A stretch of 18,283 nucleotides of DNA from Thiobacillus sp. UBA6205. Its GTDB lineage: Bacteria; Pseudomonadota; Gammaproteobacteria; Burkholderiales; Thiobacillaceae. The notes under the pieces were generated by a model, which worked only from the letters and a program-made list of their open reading frames with translations, was not told the origin of the DNA and did no database searches. This document shows, one piece after another, positions 1 to 7,348 of the stretch (position 1 is its first letter; every line of letters starts with the position of its first letter). The stretch covers positions 1 through 18,283 of the forward strand of contig DISR01000089.1 in the NCBI GenBank assembly GCA_002421825.1. Direction: 5' to 3'. Position numbers and translations under genes: made by a program.

Positions 1-806
1 GCTGGGCCGAGGCCCTGCGCGAAGTGGCGGGGCGCCTGGGGCAGATGCCGGTGGAAGAGGGCTATCCCGCCTATCTCGGCTCCACGCTCGCCGCCTTCTA
101 CGAGCGCGCGGGCCGGGTGGAAACCCTGAGCGGCGGCCACGGCTCGGTGACCCTGATCGGCGCGGTCAGCCCGCCCGGCGGCGATTTCTCCGAGCCGGTG
201 ACCAGCCACACCAAGGACATCATCCAAACCTTCTGGGCGCTGTCCAAGGACCTCGCCGATGCGCGCCACTATCCTTCGGTCGACTGGCTGGAAAGCTTCT
301 CGCTCTTCGTCGACACCGCCGCGCGCTGGTGGCACGAGAACATCAGCGAGGACTGGCTGCTGCTGCGCAACAAGTCCTTGCGCCTCTTGACCGAGGCCGA
401 GGAACTGAACCGCATCGTCAACCTGGTGGGGGTGGAAGCGCTCTCCAGCCAGCAGCGCTGGACCCTGGAGTCGGCGCGCCTGGTGCGCGAAGGCTTGCTG
501 CAGCAAAGCGCGCTCGAACCCAAGGACAGCTTCTGCTCGCCCGAGAAGCAATACCTGTTGCTCAGTTTGATGATTGATATTTACAACCGCGGCGCCGAGA
601 TGCTCAGGCTCGGCATGCCGGTGCAGGAACTGCTGCGTCTACCTTTATTGGCGAAAGCCCGCCGCTGGAAAATCGCCTATGCCAGCGACGAGCTGGAAGG
701 CCTGCGGCAGGAAGCGCGTGACATCGTGCCACTGTTCGACGCGCTGCGCGCGGAATACGCCAGCCCGGCAGTGCGGAAAGCGCAGGAAACGGAGGCGGAC
801 CGATGA
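1..806 (+). CDS. atpA: V/A-type ATP synthase subunit A, C-terminal part (5' truncated by window)
   Basis: This is the C-terminal 267 residues of the catalytic subunit of a V/A-type (rotary, ion-translocating) ATPase. The reading frame is open from base 3, so the gene begins outside the window and the Met codon at 24 is internal. Family signatures visible are the stretch YLGSTLAAFYERAGRVETL, then GGHGSVTLIGAVSPPGGDFSEPV followed by HTKDIIQTFWALSKDLADARHYPSVDW, which is the nucleotide-binding-domain end typical of subunit A. The rest is the helical C-terminal domain. The Walker A motif is upstream, outside the window. The stop codon overlaps the start of subunit B (ATGA at 803-806), which indicates translational coupling. 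Identity is very secure; whether the enzyme makes or hydrolyses ATP, or moves H+ or Na+, cannot be read here. Confidence 0.95.
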   Translation, partial: WAEALREVAGRLGQMPVEEGYPAYLGSTLAAFYERAGRVETLSGGHGSVTLIGAVSPPGGDFSEPVTSHTKDIIQTFWALSKDLADARHYPSVDWLESFSLFVDTAARWWHENISEDWLLLRNKSLRLLTEAEELNRIVNLVGVEALSSQQRWTLESARLVREGLLQQSALEPKDSFCSPEKQYLLLSLMIDIYNRGAEMLRLGMPVQELLRLPLLAKARRWKIAYASDELEGLRQEARDIVPLFDALRAEYASPAVRKAQETEADR

Positions 807-2203
807 GCATGCTCGAATACAGCTCGGCCGCCTGGGCGCGCGGCGGCCTGCTCGCCATGCGCAGCGTGCCGGAAGCCGCATTGGGCGACCGCGTGGTGGT
901 GCGCGACCACAAGGGCCGCAGCCGCAACGGCCAGGTCATCCGCACTTCCGCCGACCTCGTGCTGGTGCAGATTTTCGAGGGCACCGACAACCTCGACCTC
1001 GAACGCACCTGGGTGCGCTTCCTCGACAAGCCCTTCGAACTGGCGCTGGCACCGGAAGTGCTGGGGCGCGTGTTCAACGGCGTGGGCCAGCCGCGCGACG
1101 GCCGCCCGCCCATCGTTGCCAAACTCTCGCGCAACGTCAACGGCGCCTCGATCAATCCGGCTGCGCGCGCCTATCCGCGCGAGTTCATCCAGACCGGCAT
1201 TTCCACCATCGACGGCATGAATACCCTGGTGCGCGGACAAAAGCTGCCGGTGTTTTCCGGCTCGGGCTTGCCGCACAACCGCCTCGCTGCGCAGATCGTG
1301 CGCCAGGCCAAGCTGCTGCATGCCGGCAAGACGGATAGCCACGGCGATTTCGCCCTGGTCTTCGCCGCCATGGGCGTGTCGCACAGCGATGCACGCTTCT
1401 TCGAGGAAAGCTTCGAGGAGAGCGGGGTGCTGGGGCAGGTGGCGACCTTCATCAACCTCGCCGACGACCCGCCCATCGAACGCCTGATCCTGCCGCGCGT
1501 GGCGCTGACCTGCGCCGAATACCTGGCCTTCGACCTCGGCATGCACGTGCTGGTGGTGATGACCGACATGACCTATTATGCCGAGGCGTTAAGGGAAATC
1601 GCCACCGGCAAGGGCGACGTGCCCGCGCGCAAGGGCTTTCCCGGCTATCTCTATTCCGACCTCGCGGAAATCTACGAGCGTGCCGGCCGCATCCGCGGCA
1701 AGGCCGGCTCCATCACCCTGATCCCCGTGGTGTCCATGCCCTCCGACGACATCACCCATCCCGTGCCCGACCTCACCGGCTACATCACCGAAGGCCAGAT
1801 CGTGCTGTCGCGCGAGCTTGCCGCCGCCAACGTGCAGCCGCCGGTGGCGGTGCTGCCTTCGCTTTCAAGATTGATGAAGGACGGCATCGGCGAGGGCATG
1901 ACGCGCGAAGACCACGCCCGCGTCGCCAGCCAGCTGTTCGCGTCCTACGCCAAGGCGCAGGAGGTGCGGAGCCTCGCCGCCATCATCGGCGCCGAGGAAC
2001 TGTCGGAAGAAGACAACCGCTACCTGCAATTCGCCGAGGCCTTCGAAAACCGCTTCGTCAGCCAGGGCGAGCGCGAAGACCGCACCATCTTCCAGACCCT
2101 CGACCTCGCCTGGGAAGTGCTCTCGCTCTTGCCGAAAGAAGCGCTCACGCGCCTGTCGGAAAAAGACCTGGACGCGCATTACCAGCAGGCGGCCGTCGAA
2201 TGA
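803..2203 (+). CDS. atpB: V/A-type ATP synthase subunit B
   Basis: This 466-residue protein is the non-catalytic, regulatory nucleotide-binding subunit that alternates with A in the A3B3 head. Family marks are GRVFNGVGQPRDGRPP (about 88-103), the degenerate P-loop region FSGSGLPHN (151-159, lacking the GKT of a true Walker A, as expected for B), and PSLSRLM, whose Arg356 is the candidate arginine finger that completes the A-subunit active site. The length matches the family. The start is supported by GGAGG at 791-795, seven bases before the ATG, and by the 4-base overlap with subunit A. Next comes subunit D after a 124-base gap filled by repeats, unlike the tight A-B junction. The name follows bacterial V-type usage (also ntpB) and should not be confused with F-type AtpB. 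Confidence 0.96.
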   Translation: MSMLEYSSAAWARGGLLAMRSVPEAALGDRVVVRDHKGRSRNGQVIRTSADLVLVQIFEGTDNLDLERTWVRFLDKPFELALAPEVLGRVFNGVGQPRDGRPPIVAKLSRNVNGASINPAARAYPREFIQTGISTIDGMNTLVRGQKLPVFSGSGLPHNRLAAQIVRQAKLLHAGKTDSHGDFALVFAAMGVSHSDARFFEESFEESGVLGQVATFINLADDPPIERLILPRVALTCAEYLAFDLGMHVLVVMTDMTYYAEALREIATGKGDVPARKGFPGYLYSDLAEIYERAGRIRGKAGSITLIPVVSMPSDDITHPVPDLTGYITEGQIVLSRELAAANVQPPVAVLPSLSRLMKDGIGEGMTREDHARVASQLFASYAKAQEVRSLAAIIGAEELSEEDNRYLQFAEAFENRFVSQGEREDRTIFQTLDLAWEVLSLLPKEALTRLSEKDLDAHYQQAAVE

Positions 2204-2216
2204 TCACGCTGCCTCA

Positions 2217-2320
2217 ATGCCGTCATCGCGAGCGAAGCGCGGCGATCCAGTCAAACAAGGCCCATTCCTCACCGTCATCGCGAGGCCCGAAGGGCCGTGG
2301 CGATCCAGTTCAACCAGGCC
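2217..2320. repeat. Two tandem copies of a dispersed CGTCATCGCGAG...CGATCCAG palindromic repeat
   Basis: Two related units occupy most of the gap between subunits B and D: 2221-2263 and 2273-2320. Both begin CGTCATCGCGAG, both contain GGCGATCCAGT and both end near CAANCAAGGCC/CAACCAGGCC. The middle differs: copy 1 has GCGAAGCGC, copy 2 has the perfect hairpin GGCCCGAAGGGCC. The pattern resembles a family of short interspersed repeats common in proteobacterial genomes (CGTCATTGCGAGCGAAGCGAAGCAATCCAG-like). That family link is from memory, not a search. The repeat is open in the frame of subunit D and would add a spurious N-terminal peptide (MPSSRAKRGDP...) if translated. Confidence 0.8.
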
Positions 2321-2327
2321 TTTTCAC

Positions 2328-2936
2328 ATGAAACGCCTGAAAGTCCCGCCCACGCGCAACGCCCTCCTGCAGCTCGGCCGCCAGGTGAAGTTTCTGACCC
2401 AGGGCCACGACATGCTGGAGAAAAAGCGCGAGCTGCTCACGCGCGTGGTGCAGGATCGCCTCAAGGAATACCGCAGGATGCGTCGCGAGGCCGAGCTCAA
2501 GTTGCAGGAAGCCTACCGCTGGGTGGCGATCTGCGAACTGCGCATGGGCAGCCAGATCCTGCGCCAGGCCAGCATGGGCTTCGGCCCCTCGGTCGAAGTC
2601 GACGTCACCCACCGCTCCTCGGTCGGCGTCGAATACCCTTCGGTCGAGGCCCGCACCCTGCCGCTGCAGCCCGTGGGCCTGATGTGGACAGACACCAGCT
2701 TCGACGAAGCGCGCGCGAAAATGACCGAACTCGTCGCCTTCCTCGCCCGGCTGGGCGAAGCCGAAAACGCCCTGCGCCGCTTCGTGGTCGAACAGCGCAA
2801 GACCCAGAAGCGCGTCAACGCGCTCAAGTACAACATCATCCCGCGCTACCGCGCCACCGTGTCGCACATCAAGCAGGCGCTGGAAGAGGATGAACGGAAT
2901 ACGCTGTTTCAGATCAAGGTGTTGAGGGGCAGATAA
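2328..2936 (+). CDS. atpD: V/A-type ATP synthase subunit D (central stalk)
   Basis: This 202-residue subunit forms the rotating central shaft that links the A3B3 head to the membrane ring. The N-terminus MKRLKVPPTRNALLQLGRQV and the following GHDMLEKKRELL match the N-terminal coiled-coil helix of subunit D, and the C-terminal helix ends in a run of charged residues. The start at 2328 is chosen because family homology begins there. A longer open frame from 2217 would translate the upstream repeats and is rejected. No strong Shine-Dalgarno is seen; the only purine patch (CCAGG near 2314-2318) lies in the end of the repeat. It is the last recognisable gene of the ATPase operon in this window. 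Confidence 0.93.
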   Translation: MKRLKVPPTRNALLQLGRQVKFLTQGHDMLEKKRELLTRVVQDRLKEYRRMRREAELKLQEAYRWVAICELRMGSQILRQASMGFGPSVEVDVTHRSSVGVEYPSVEARTLPLQPVGLMWTDTSFDEARAKMTELVAFLARLGEAENALRRFVVEQRKTQKRVNALKYNIIPRYRATVSHIKQALEEDERNTLFQIKVLRGR

Positions 2937-3019
2937 GCTCTGTATCGATCACCAGGGCAGCAATGCGTGGCTGGCTGTGTTCTTCTTTCAAGGTAGACGA
3001 ATATATAAGTGCTTGTCTA

Positions 3020-3042
3020 ATCAGGATGCGTTGGCGCCTGAT
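3020..3042. other. Short inverted repeat between convergent genes (possible weak terminator)
   Basis: ATCAGG at 3020-3025 pairs with CCTGAT at 3037-3042 around an 11-base loop, in the 109-base gap between the ATPase operon (plus) and the Cache-protein gene (minus). There is no T-run on either side, so a role as a transcription terminator is only a guess from position. Confidence 0.3.
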
Positions 3043-3045
3043 GAT

Positions 3046-4551
3046 TCACTCGTAAGGCCTGTAGGCCAGGACGGCTCGCCACTCGCGGCCATGGAGCCTG
3101 ACGGTCTGCCAGACGATGTTCTTGATGGCCTTCTCCCGGGAGCCGGGGGCGAGATAGACGTAGCTCCCCTTGCCGGACGGAGCGGCGGCGATCTTCCTGC
3201 CCGCCTCCAGCAGGCTTGTGTATTCCGCATACAGGGGATCGCTGAAGAGCATCCTGCCGATCTCTTCCCTGTCCTGGTCGAAAATGATCATGCCATCGGG
3301 CTGCATGATCCAGAGTTCGTAGTCTTCAGGGACGAGGCTTTTCCTGAGCAGGGGGTCGATCAGCAATTCGGGGCGGATGAAGGCGCTGATGGAGCCGAGG
3401 AAATTTTTCCTTGCATCGTGCAAGGGGTGGGCCAGGTCCACCGCCAGGAATCCCTCGAATGCCTTGAACCCGCCGCTTAACACCGGCTCCCGGGTCTTCA
3501 GCATGGCCGCCACATGGTCGCGCGTGCTGATGTCGGCGTTCTCCAGGTTCTTGTATTCGCCGGGTTCTATCTGGCGCAGGATTCCCCTGGCGTCCACGAA
3601 GGAGGCATCGACCACGTCGGGGTTTTCGTTGATGAAATCGGCGAGCAGTTTTCTGATTTCGTCTCCTTGCCCGATTCTTTGCCGGCTTTGCCCGATGTGT
3701 TTTGCCAGCGAGTCATCGATCCGGTTCAGCCGGTTTTGCAAATCCGCGACGAAGCGATCGAGGGAGAGCTTCAGTTTAAGCGGGGGCGTTGCGGCTTCAT
3801 CTTCGAGCCTGGCCAGAACCATCCACCACTCCATGCCGGACAGCTTCTGGTAATGCGCGCGCCTGATCTCACCGAGCTCGTATTGCATCGTGCCGCTTTC
3901 CTTCTTCAGCGCTTCGGCTGTCGCCTGTCGCAGGGAGTTGCTCCCCTGCTTGAGCGCATTCATGAAGATGAAGTCGCCATCCTTGTGCAGGATCGTGTTT
4001 CCGGTGGCATCCAGGACGAACCAGGTGTAGCCGGGCGGCAAGGCAAAATCCCGGTTCAGCTTCGCATGCAGCTCGTCCAGGAATACCGAGGCGCCGAGCG
4101 CGCCGACCACCTTGTTGTCGACCACGATCGGAGCGGCCATCAGGGCCGATTTCTTGCCCGAGGAGCGGCTATGGATCGGAAAGCCCTTTACCTGCCTGCC
4201 CGCAAACAGCGATCTGAAATAAGCGCGGTCGCTCAAGTTGAGATTGGTGTAGTCCAGCGCCACGGAGTAATAGTTGCCGTCTGGCAGGACGAAAAAATAG
4301 GCGCCCGGCAGCCCGGTTTCGAGCTGCTTTAGATATCCCTTGATCCCTTCCCAGTCGCCTCGCCTGGCTTCCGGGGTGGCGGCGATCAACTCCAGCTTGG
4401 CCAGGGTGCTGGTGAAAATGCTGTTTACATAATGGGCTGCGGGGCTGACTGCCGTTTCAGGGCCGGCGGTCACAGGGTTGTCTGCGGGCTTTGCTGCCCA
4501 CACCGTTCCAGCCATGAGCAATGCAAGCAACAGGGATTTGATCGTCTTCAT
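3046..4551 (-). CDS. Secreted tandem double-Cache domain protein
   Basis: The 501-residue product starts with a clear Sec signal peptide (MKTIKSLLLALLMAGTVWAA, cleavage near residue 20) and has no other hydrophobic segment long enough to span a membrane, so it should be periplasmic or secreted. Residues about 36-250 look like a dCache-type ligand-sensing module: a distal PAS-like part with LSDRAYFRSLF (106-115) and GALGASVFLDEL, then a proximal part with YTWFVLDATGNTILHKDG. Residues about 262-500 repeat this layout: ADISTRDHV (339-347), FLGSISAFIRPELLIDPLL, then LWIMQPDGMIIFDQDREEIG. Cache domains bind small ligands, usually as extracellular parts of chemoreceptors or kinases; here no HAMP, kinase, GGDEF or methyl-accepting domain follows. 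AGGA before TAAAACATG supports the start. The ligand is unknown, and domain borders are judged by eye. Confidence 0.75.
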   Translation of the reverse strand: MKTIKSLLLALLMAGTVWAAKPADNPVTAGPETAVSPAAHYVNSIFTSTLAKLELIAATPEARRGDWEGIKGYLKQLETGLPGAYFFVLPDGNYYSVALDYTNLNLSDRAYFRSLFAGRQVKGFPIHSRSSGKKSALMAAPIVVDNKVVGALGASVFLDELHAKLNRDFALPPGYTWFVLDATGNTILHKDGDFIFMNALKQGSNSLRQATAEALKKESGTMQYELGEIRRAHYQKLSGMEWWMVLARLEDEAATPPLKLKLSLDRFVADLQNRLNRIDDSLAKHIGQSRQRIGQGDEIRKLLADFINENPDVVDASFVDARGILRQIEPGEYKNLENADISTRDHVAAMLKTREPVLSGGFKAFEGFLAVDLAHPLHDARKNFLGSISAFIRPELLIDPLLRKSLVPEDYELWIMQPDGMIIFDQDREEIGRMLFSDPLYAEYTSLLEAGRKIAAAPSGKGSYVYLAPGSREKAIKNIVWQTVRLHGREWRAVLAYRPYE

Positions 4552-4627
4552 GTTTTATCCTGCCTCGCGTCGGTTGCTTCATCGGCAATGGGTTATGAAA
4601 AGTTGGGATTGCTTTCCATTTGCAAGG

Positions 4628-4659
4628 AAAAAACCGGGTGCAAATTTCTTCGAGCCCGG
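4628..4659 (-). terminator. Probable rho-independent terminator after the secreted hydrolase gene
   Basis: Read on the minus strand, CCGGG (4659-4655) and CCCGG (4638-4634) form a 5-bp stem around a 16-base loop and are followed directly by six T (4633-4628). It lies just 21 bases past the hydrolase stop codon, so it probably ends or attenuates transcription before the Cache-protein gene. The stem is short, so efficiency is doubtful. Confidence 0.5.
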
Positions 4660-4679
4660 CCTCTTGTCTTTCGCAATCC

Positions 4680-5402
4680 CTACAAGCTCTTGTCGAGAAA
4701 GGTGCTGACGTACTTCACCAGGTCGTCGTCATAGCCGGTGAAGAAATGGTCCATCCTGGGGGCCATGGTCTGCGCGGACCTGGCGTTGACCAGCGTTTTC
4801 TTGCGGCCGTCTGCACCCTTTACCACGGCCGGCAGGTCGCTGCCGCCGTAGAGGTCATAGATCGGCAGCTTCACGCCATCATAGTTGTCTGACAAGAAGC
4901 CGATCGACACCCAGGCCGCGAAGGGCGAGTCGGCATTGTTCCGGAAATAGCTCTTGGTCATGGCCGAGCCGAGGCTGTGCGAGACGATGGCGACCTTCTT
5001 GTTGCCCTTGTCCTGCAGGTATTTGGCCGCGGCCTTGATGCGCGCGGCGGCTTCCGGGAACAGCGGCTGGTAGACCTTGGCGTCGGCTTCGACGGCGAGG
5101 ATGGGCATCTGGATCGACAGCGTGGTGTAACCCAAATCGGCCAGGCGGCTGCGCAGCACGCCGATCAAACCATGCTCTGGATGCACGCCGATGCCGTGCA
5201 CGATGACCACGCCGGCCTTGGCGTTGGGGGCTTCGGTATGGAGGCTCAGGAACTTGTGGCCCCTGGCTTCCAGATAGACCGGGTCGCCGATGACGACGCC
5301 GGGGATGACCTCGTCCGCCCATTTCTTCTCGCGGTTATAGTCGGAGTTGGCGGCCCAGGCGGGCTGCTGGGCAAACATCAGCAACAAAAACAAGTACCGC
5401 AT
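4680..5402 (-). CDS. Secreted alpha/beta-hydrolase-like protein
   Basis: This 240-residue protein begins with a signal peptide (MRYLFLLLMFAQQPAWA, likely cut after residue 17 or 18), which places it in the periplasm or outside. The rest has the alpha/beta-hydrolase pattern: strand and oxyanion-loop region GVVIVHGIGVHPEHG (64-78), nucleophile elbow IVSHSLGSAM with Ser143, a late acid candidate Asp189 in YDLYGGSDLP, and a His candidate at 219 in MDHFF. The elbow is S-H-S-L-G rather than the usual G-x-S-x-G. It resembles DUF3530-type proteins of proteobacteria, but that family assignment is from memory. The substrate is unknown. AAGGA lies five bases before the ATG. It follows trpB2 by 36 bases, so the two may be co-transcribed, and precedes the Cache-protein gene by 128 bases with a probable terminator between. 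Confidence 0.7.
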   Translation of the reverse strand: MRYLFLLLMFAQQPAWAANSDYNREKKWADEVIPGVVIGDPVYLEARGHKFLSLHTEAPNAKAGVVIVHGIGVHPEHGLIGVLRSRLADLGYTTLSIQMPILAVEADAKVYQPLFPEAAARIKAAAKYLQDKGNKKVAIVSHSLGSAMTKSYFRNNADSPFAAWVSIGFLSDNYDGVKLPIYDLYGGSDLPAVVKGADGRKKTLVNARSAQTMAPRMDHFFTGYDDDLVKYVSTFLDKSL

Positions 5403-5438
5403 GGCTTTCCTTGTTTTAAAGCAGTTGATAAACGATGT

Positions 5439-6809
5439 TCAGCCCGCCGCCACCTTGGGCAGGTGGTCGAGCGCCGCGTGGATGGCTTCTTCCGGGTAGG
5501 CGAAATCCTCCAGTTCGCCGGCGAAGTACTTGTCGTAGGAAGCCATGTCGAAATGGCCGTGGCCGGAGAGGTTGAAGAACAGCACCTTGGGTTCGCCGGT
5601 TTCCTTGCAGCGCACGGCCTCGTCGATGCAGGCGCGCACGGCGTGGCAGGACTCGGGCGCGGGGATGATGCCTTCGGCGCGGGCGAAGGCGACGCCGGCC
5701 TCGAAGCTCGCGAGCTGCGGGATGGCCACGGCCTCGATGAGCTTTTCGTGGTAGAGCTGCGACACCAGCGGCGAGTCGCCGTGGTAACGAAGGCCGCCGG
5801 CGTGGATGCCGGGCGGCACGAAATCATGGCCCAGGGTGTACATGAGCATGAGCGGGGTCAGGCCTACGGCGTCGCCGAAATCGTAGGCGTAATGGCCCTT
5901 GGTCAGCGTGGGGCAGGAGGTGGGCTCGGCCGCGACCAGGCGCAGGTTCTGGGCGCGCTTGTCGCCTGCGGCCTTGTCGGCGAGGAAGGGGAAGGCGGTG
6001 CCGGCGAAGTTGGAGCCGCCGCCGCAGCAGGCGAACACCATGTCGGGATAGACGCCGATTTTCTCGAACTGCTTCTTGGCTTCAAGGCCAATCACGGTCT
6101 GGTGCAGGCACACGTGGTTGAGCACCGAGCCGAGCGCGTAGTTGGTGTCGGGGCGCGAGGCGGCTTCCTCCACGGCTTCGGAGATGGCGATGCCGAGGCT
6201 GCCGGGGGAATCGGGATGCTCGGCCAGCACCTTGCGCCCGGCCTCGGTCATGTCGGTGGGCGAGGCAAACACCTCGGCGCCCCAGGTCTGCATCATGGAG
6301 CGGCGGAAGGGCTTCTGCTGGTAGGACACCTTGACCATGTACACACGCACGTCGATGCCGAACATCTGCCCGACCAGGGCGAGCGAGGAGCCCCACTGGC
6401 CAGCGCCGGTTTCGGTGGCCAGGCGCCTGATGCCGGCCTGCTTGTTGTACCAGGCCTGCGGCAGCGCGGTGTTGGGCTTGTGCGAGCCGGCGGGCGAAAC
6501 GCCTTCGTACTTGTAGTAGATCCTGGCCGGTGTGCCCAAGGCTTGTTCGAGCCGGTGGGCGCGGAACATGGGGCTGGGCCGCCACATGCGGTAGGCCTCG
6601 CGCACCTCCTCGGGAATGGCGATCCAGCGTTCGGCCGAGACTTCCTGCTCGATCAGCGCCATCGGGAAGATGGCGGCGAGCGCCTCCGGGCCGACGGGCT
6701 TGCCGTCCGGTCCCAGCGGCGGCGCGGGCCGGTTGGGCATGTCGGCGACGACGTTGTACCAGTGGGTGGGGATGTCCTTTTCTTCGAGCAGGATCTTGGT
6801 GTCCGCCAT
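5439..6809 (-). CDS. trpB2: TrpB2-type tryptophan synthase beta-like PLP enzyme
   Basis: The 456-residue protein belongs to the TrpB2 branch of tryptophan synthase beta subunits, which join indole with serine (or O-phosphoserine) using pyridoxal phosphate and often act without a TrpA partner. The PLP lysine is Lys111 in PAGSHKPNTA, the catalytic glutamate is Glu133 in ATETGAGQWGSS, the cofactor phosphate loop is GGGSNF (263-268), and the C-terminal SGHGHFD (415-421) is the family ending. The long N-terminal extension (about 70 residues before the R-P-S-P-M-F-R substrate-loop motif) separates TrpB2 from classical TrpB of about 400 residues. No trpA or other trp gene is nearby, which fits a stand-alone, indole-salvaging or still unsettled role. 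A strong ribosome site (GAGGAGA) lies six bases before the ATG. Confidence 0.92.
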   Translation of the reverse strand: MADTKILLEEKDIPTHWYNVVADMPNRPAPPLGPDGKPVGPEALAAIFPMALIEQEVSAERWIAIPEEVREAYRMWRPSPMFRAHRLEQALGTPARIYYKYEGVSPAGSHKPNTALPQAWYNKQAGIRRLATETGAGQWGSSLALVGQMFGIDVRVYMVKVSYQQKPFRRSMMQTWGAEVFASPTDMTEAGRKVLAEHPDSPGSLGIAISEAVEEAASRPDTNYALGSVLNHVCLHQTVIGLEAKKQFEKIGVYPDMVFACCGGGSNFAGTAFPFLADKAAGDKRAQNLRLVAAEPTSCPTLTKGHYAYDFGDAVGLTPLMLMYTLGHDFVPPGIHAGGLRYHGDSPLVSQLYHEKLIEAVAIPQLASFEAGVAFARAEGIIPAPESCHAVRACIDEAVRCKETGEPKVLFFNLSGHGHFDMASYDKYFAGELEDFAYPEEAIHAALDHLPKVAAG

Positions 6810-6846
6810 GCTTGTCTCCTCAGATGTGGTTTGTTATTGCGCGCCT

Positions 6847-6875
6847 ATCGTACTCCGGATTTTGCGTCCGGTCAG
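6847..6875 (-). promoter_or_regulatory. Candidate sigma70-type promoter for trpB2
   Basis: On the minus strand CTGACC (6875-6870) and TACGAT (6852-6847) are spaced by 17 bases, each matching four of six consensus positions, in the 71-base gap upstream of trpB2. A CCGGA/TCCGG hairpin (6855-6859/6867-6871) sits within the spacer. The gene might equally be read through from the hydrogenase operon, since no T-run terminator is seen in this gap. Confidence 0.3.
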
Positions 6876-6880
6876 GGAAC

Positions 6881-7348
6881 TCAGGCCTGCGGAGTTCTTT
6901 CCAGCACGGCGTTGGCGCTTTCGCTCACGCTCTTTGCCAGCCTGGCGACGTCGTCCTGCGTAAACGGCTTTGCGCCGGCTTCCAGACCGATGAACTTGAG
7001 ATGCAGCGGCAGTTCGCCCATGCGGTCGGCCAGCGCCAGGGTTTCCGCCAGGCCAAAGCCATGGCTCGATGTGTGGTGCATGACCAGGCCGTCCAGCGCG
7101 CGCCCTTCCAGCTTGTGCAAGGTGCCGGCGGCGGCGCCGCTTTTCACGGCATCGACCAGGATCACGGTGTCGGCACCGCGCATGTGCTCGATGAGGCGCG
7201 GGCCGGGACGGTCGAGCGCCAGCACCTCGACTTTCTCAGGATCGAACTTGCCCATCAGCGCGTGCGCAGCAAGGAAACCGAGATTGTCCGGCTCGGCGGG
7301 CGAGCCGATGCAGAGGATGCGGACGGGCGGATGGATGTGTGCGTTCAT
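6881..7348 (-). CDS. Hydrogenase maturation endopeptidase (HyaD/HycI family)
   Basis: This 155-residue protein is of the family that clips the C-terminal tail from the [NiFe]-hydrogenase large subunit once nickel is in place. Visible family marks are the N-terminal ILCIGSPAEPDNLG (11-24), ILVDAVKSGAAAGTL (63-77) with Asp66 as the second metal-ligand candidate, and HHTSSHGFGL (91-100) with His96 as the third. In the first motif the usual paired acids (G-x-x-x-x-D-D/E) appear as P20-D21, so only one acid is kept. By the position of the following Gly, Asp21 is likely the nickel-sensing residue. Its start overlaps the end of the large-subunit gene by four bases (7345-7348), as expected for a dedicated protease. 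The likely cleavage site is after His422 of the large subunit. Confidence 0.85.
   Translation of the reverse strand: MNAHIHPPVRILCIGSPAEPDNLGFLAAHALMGKFDPEKVEVLALDRPGPRLIEHMRGADTVILVDAVKSGAAAGTLHKLEGRALDGLVMHHTSSHGFGLAETLALADRMGELPLHLKFIGLEAGAKPFTQDDVARLAKSVSESANAVLERTPQA

Noticed and set aside
2217..2327. N-terminal extension of ATPase subunit D (MPSSRAKRGDP...)
   Set aside because: The extension is translated dispersed repeat; family homology starts at the ATG at 2328.
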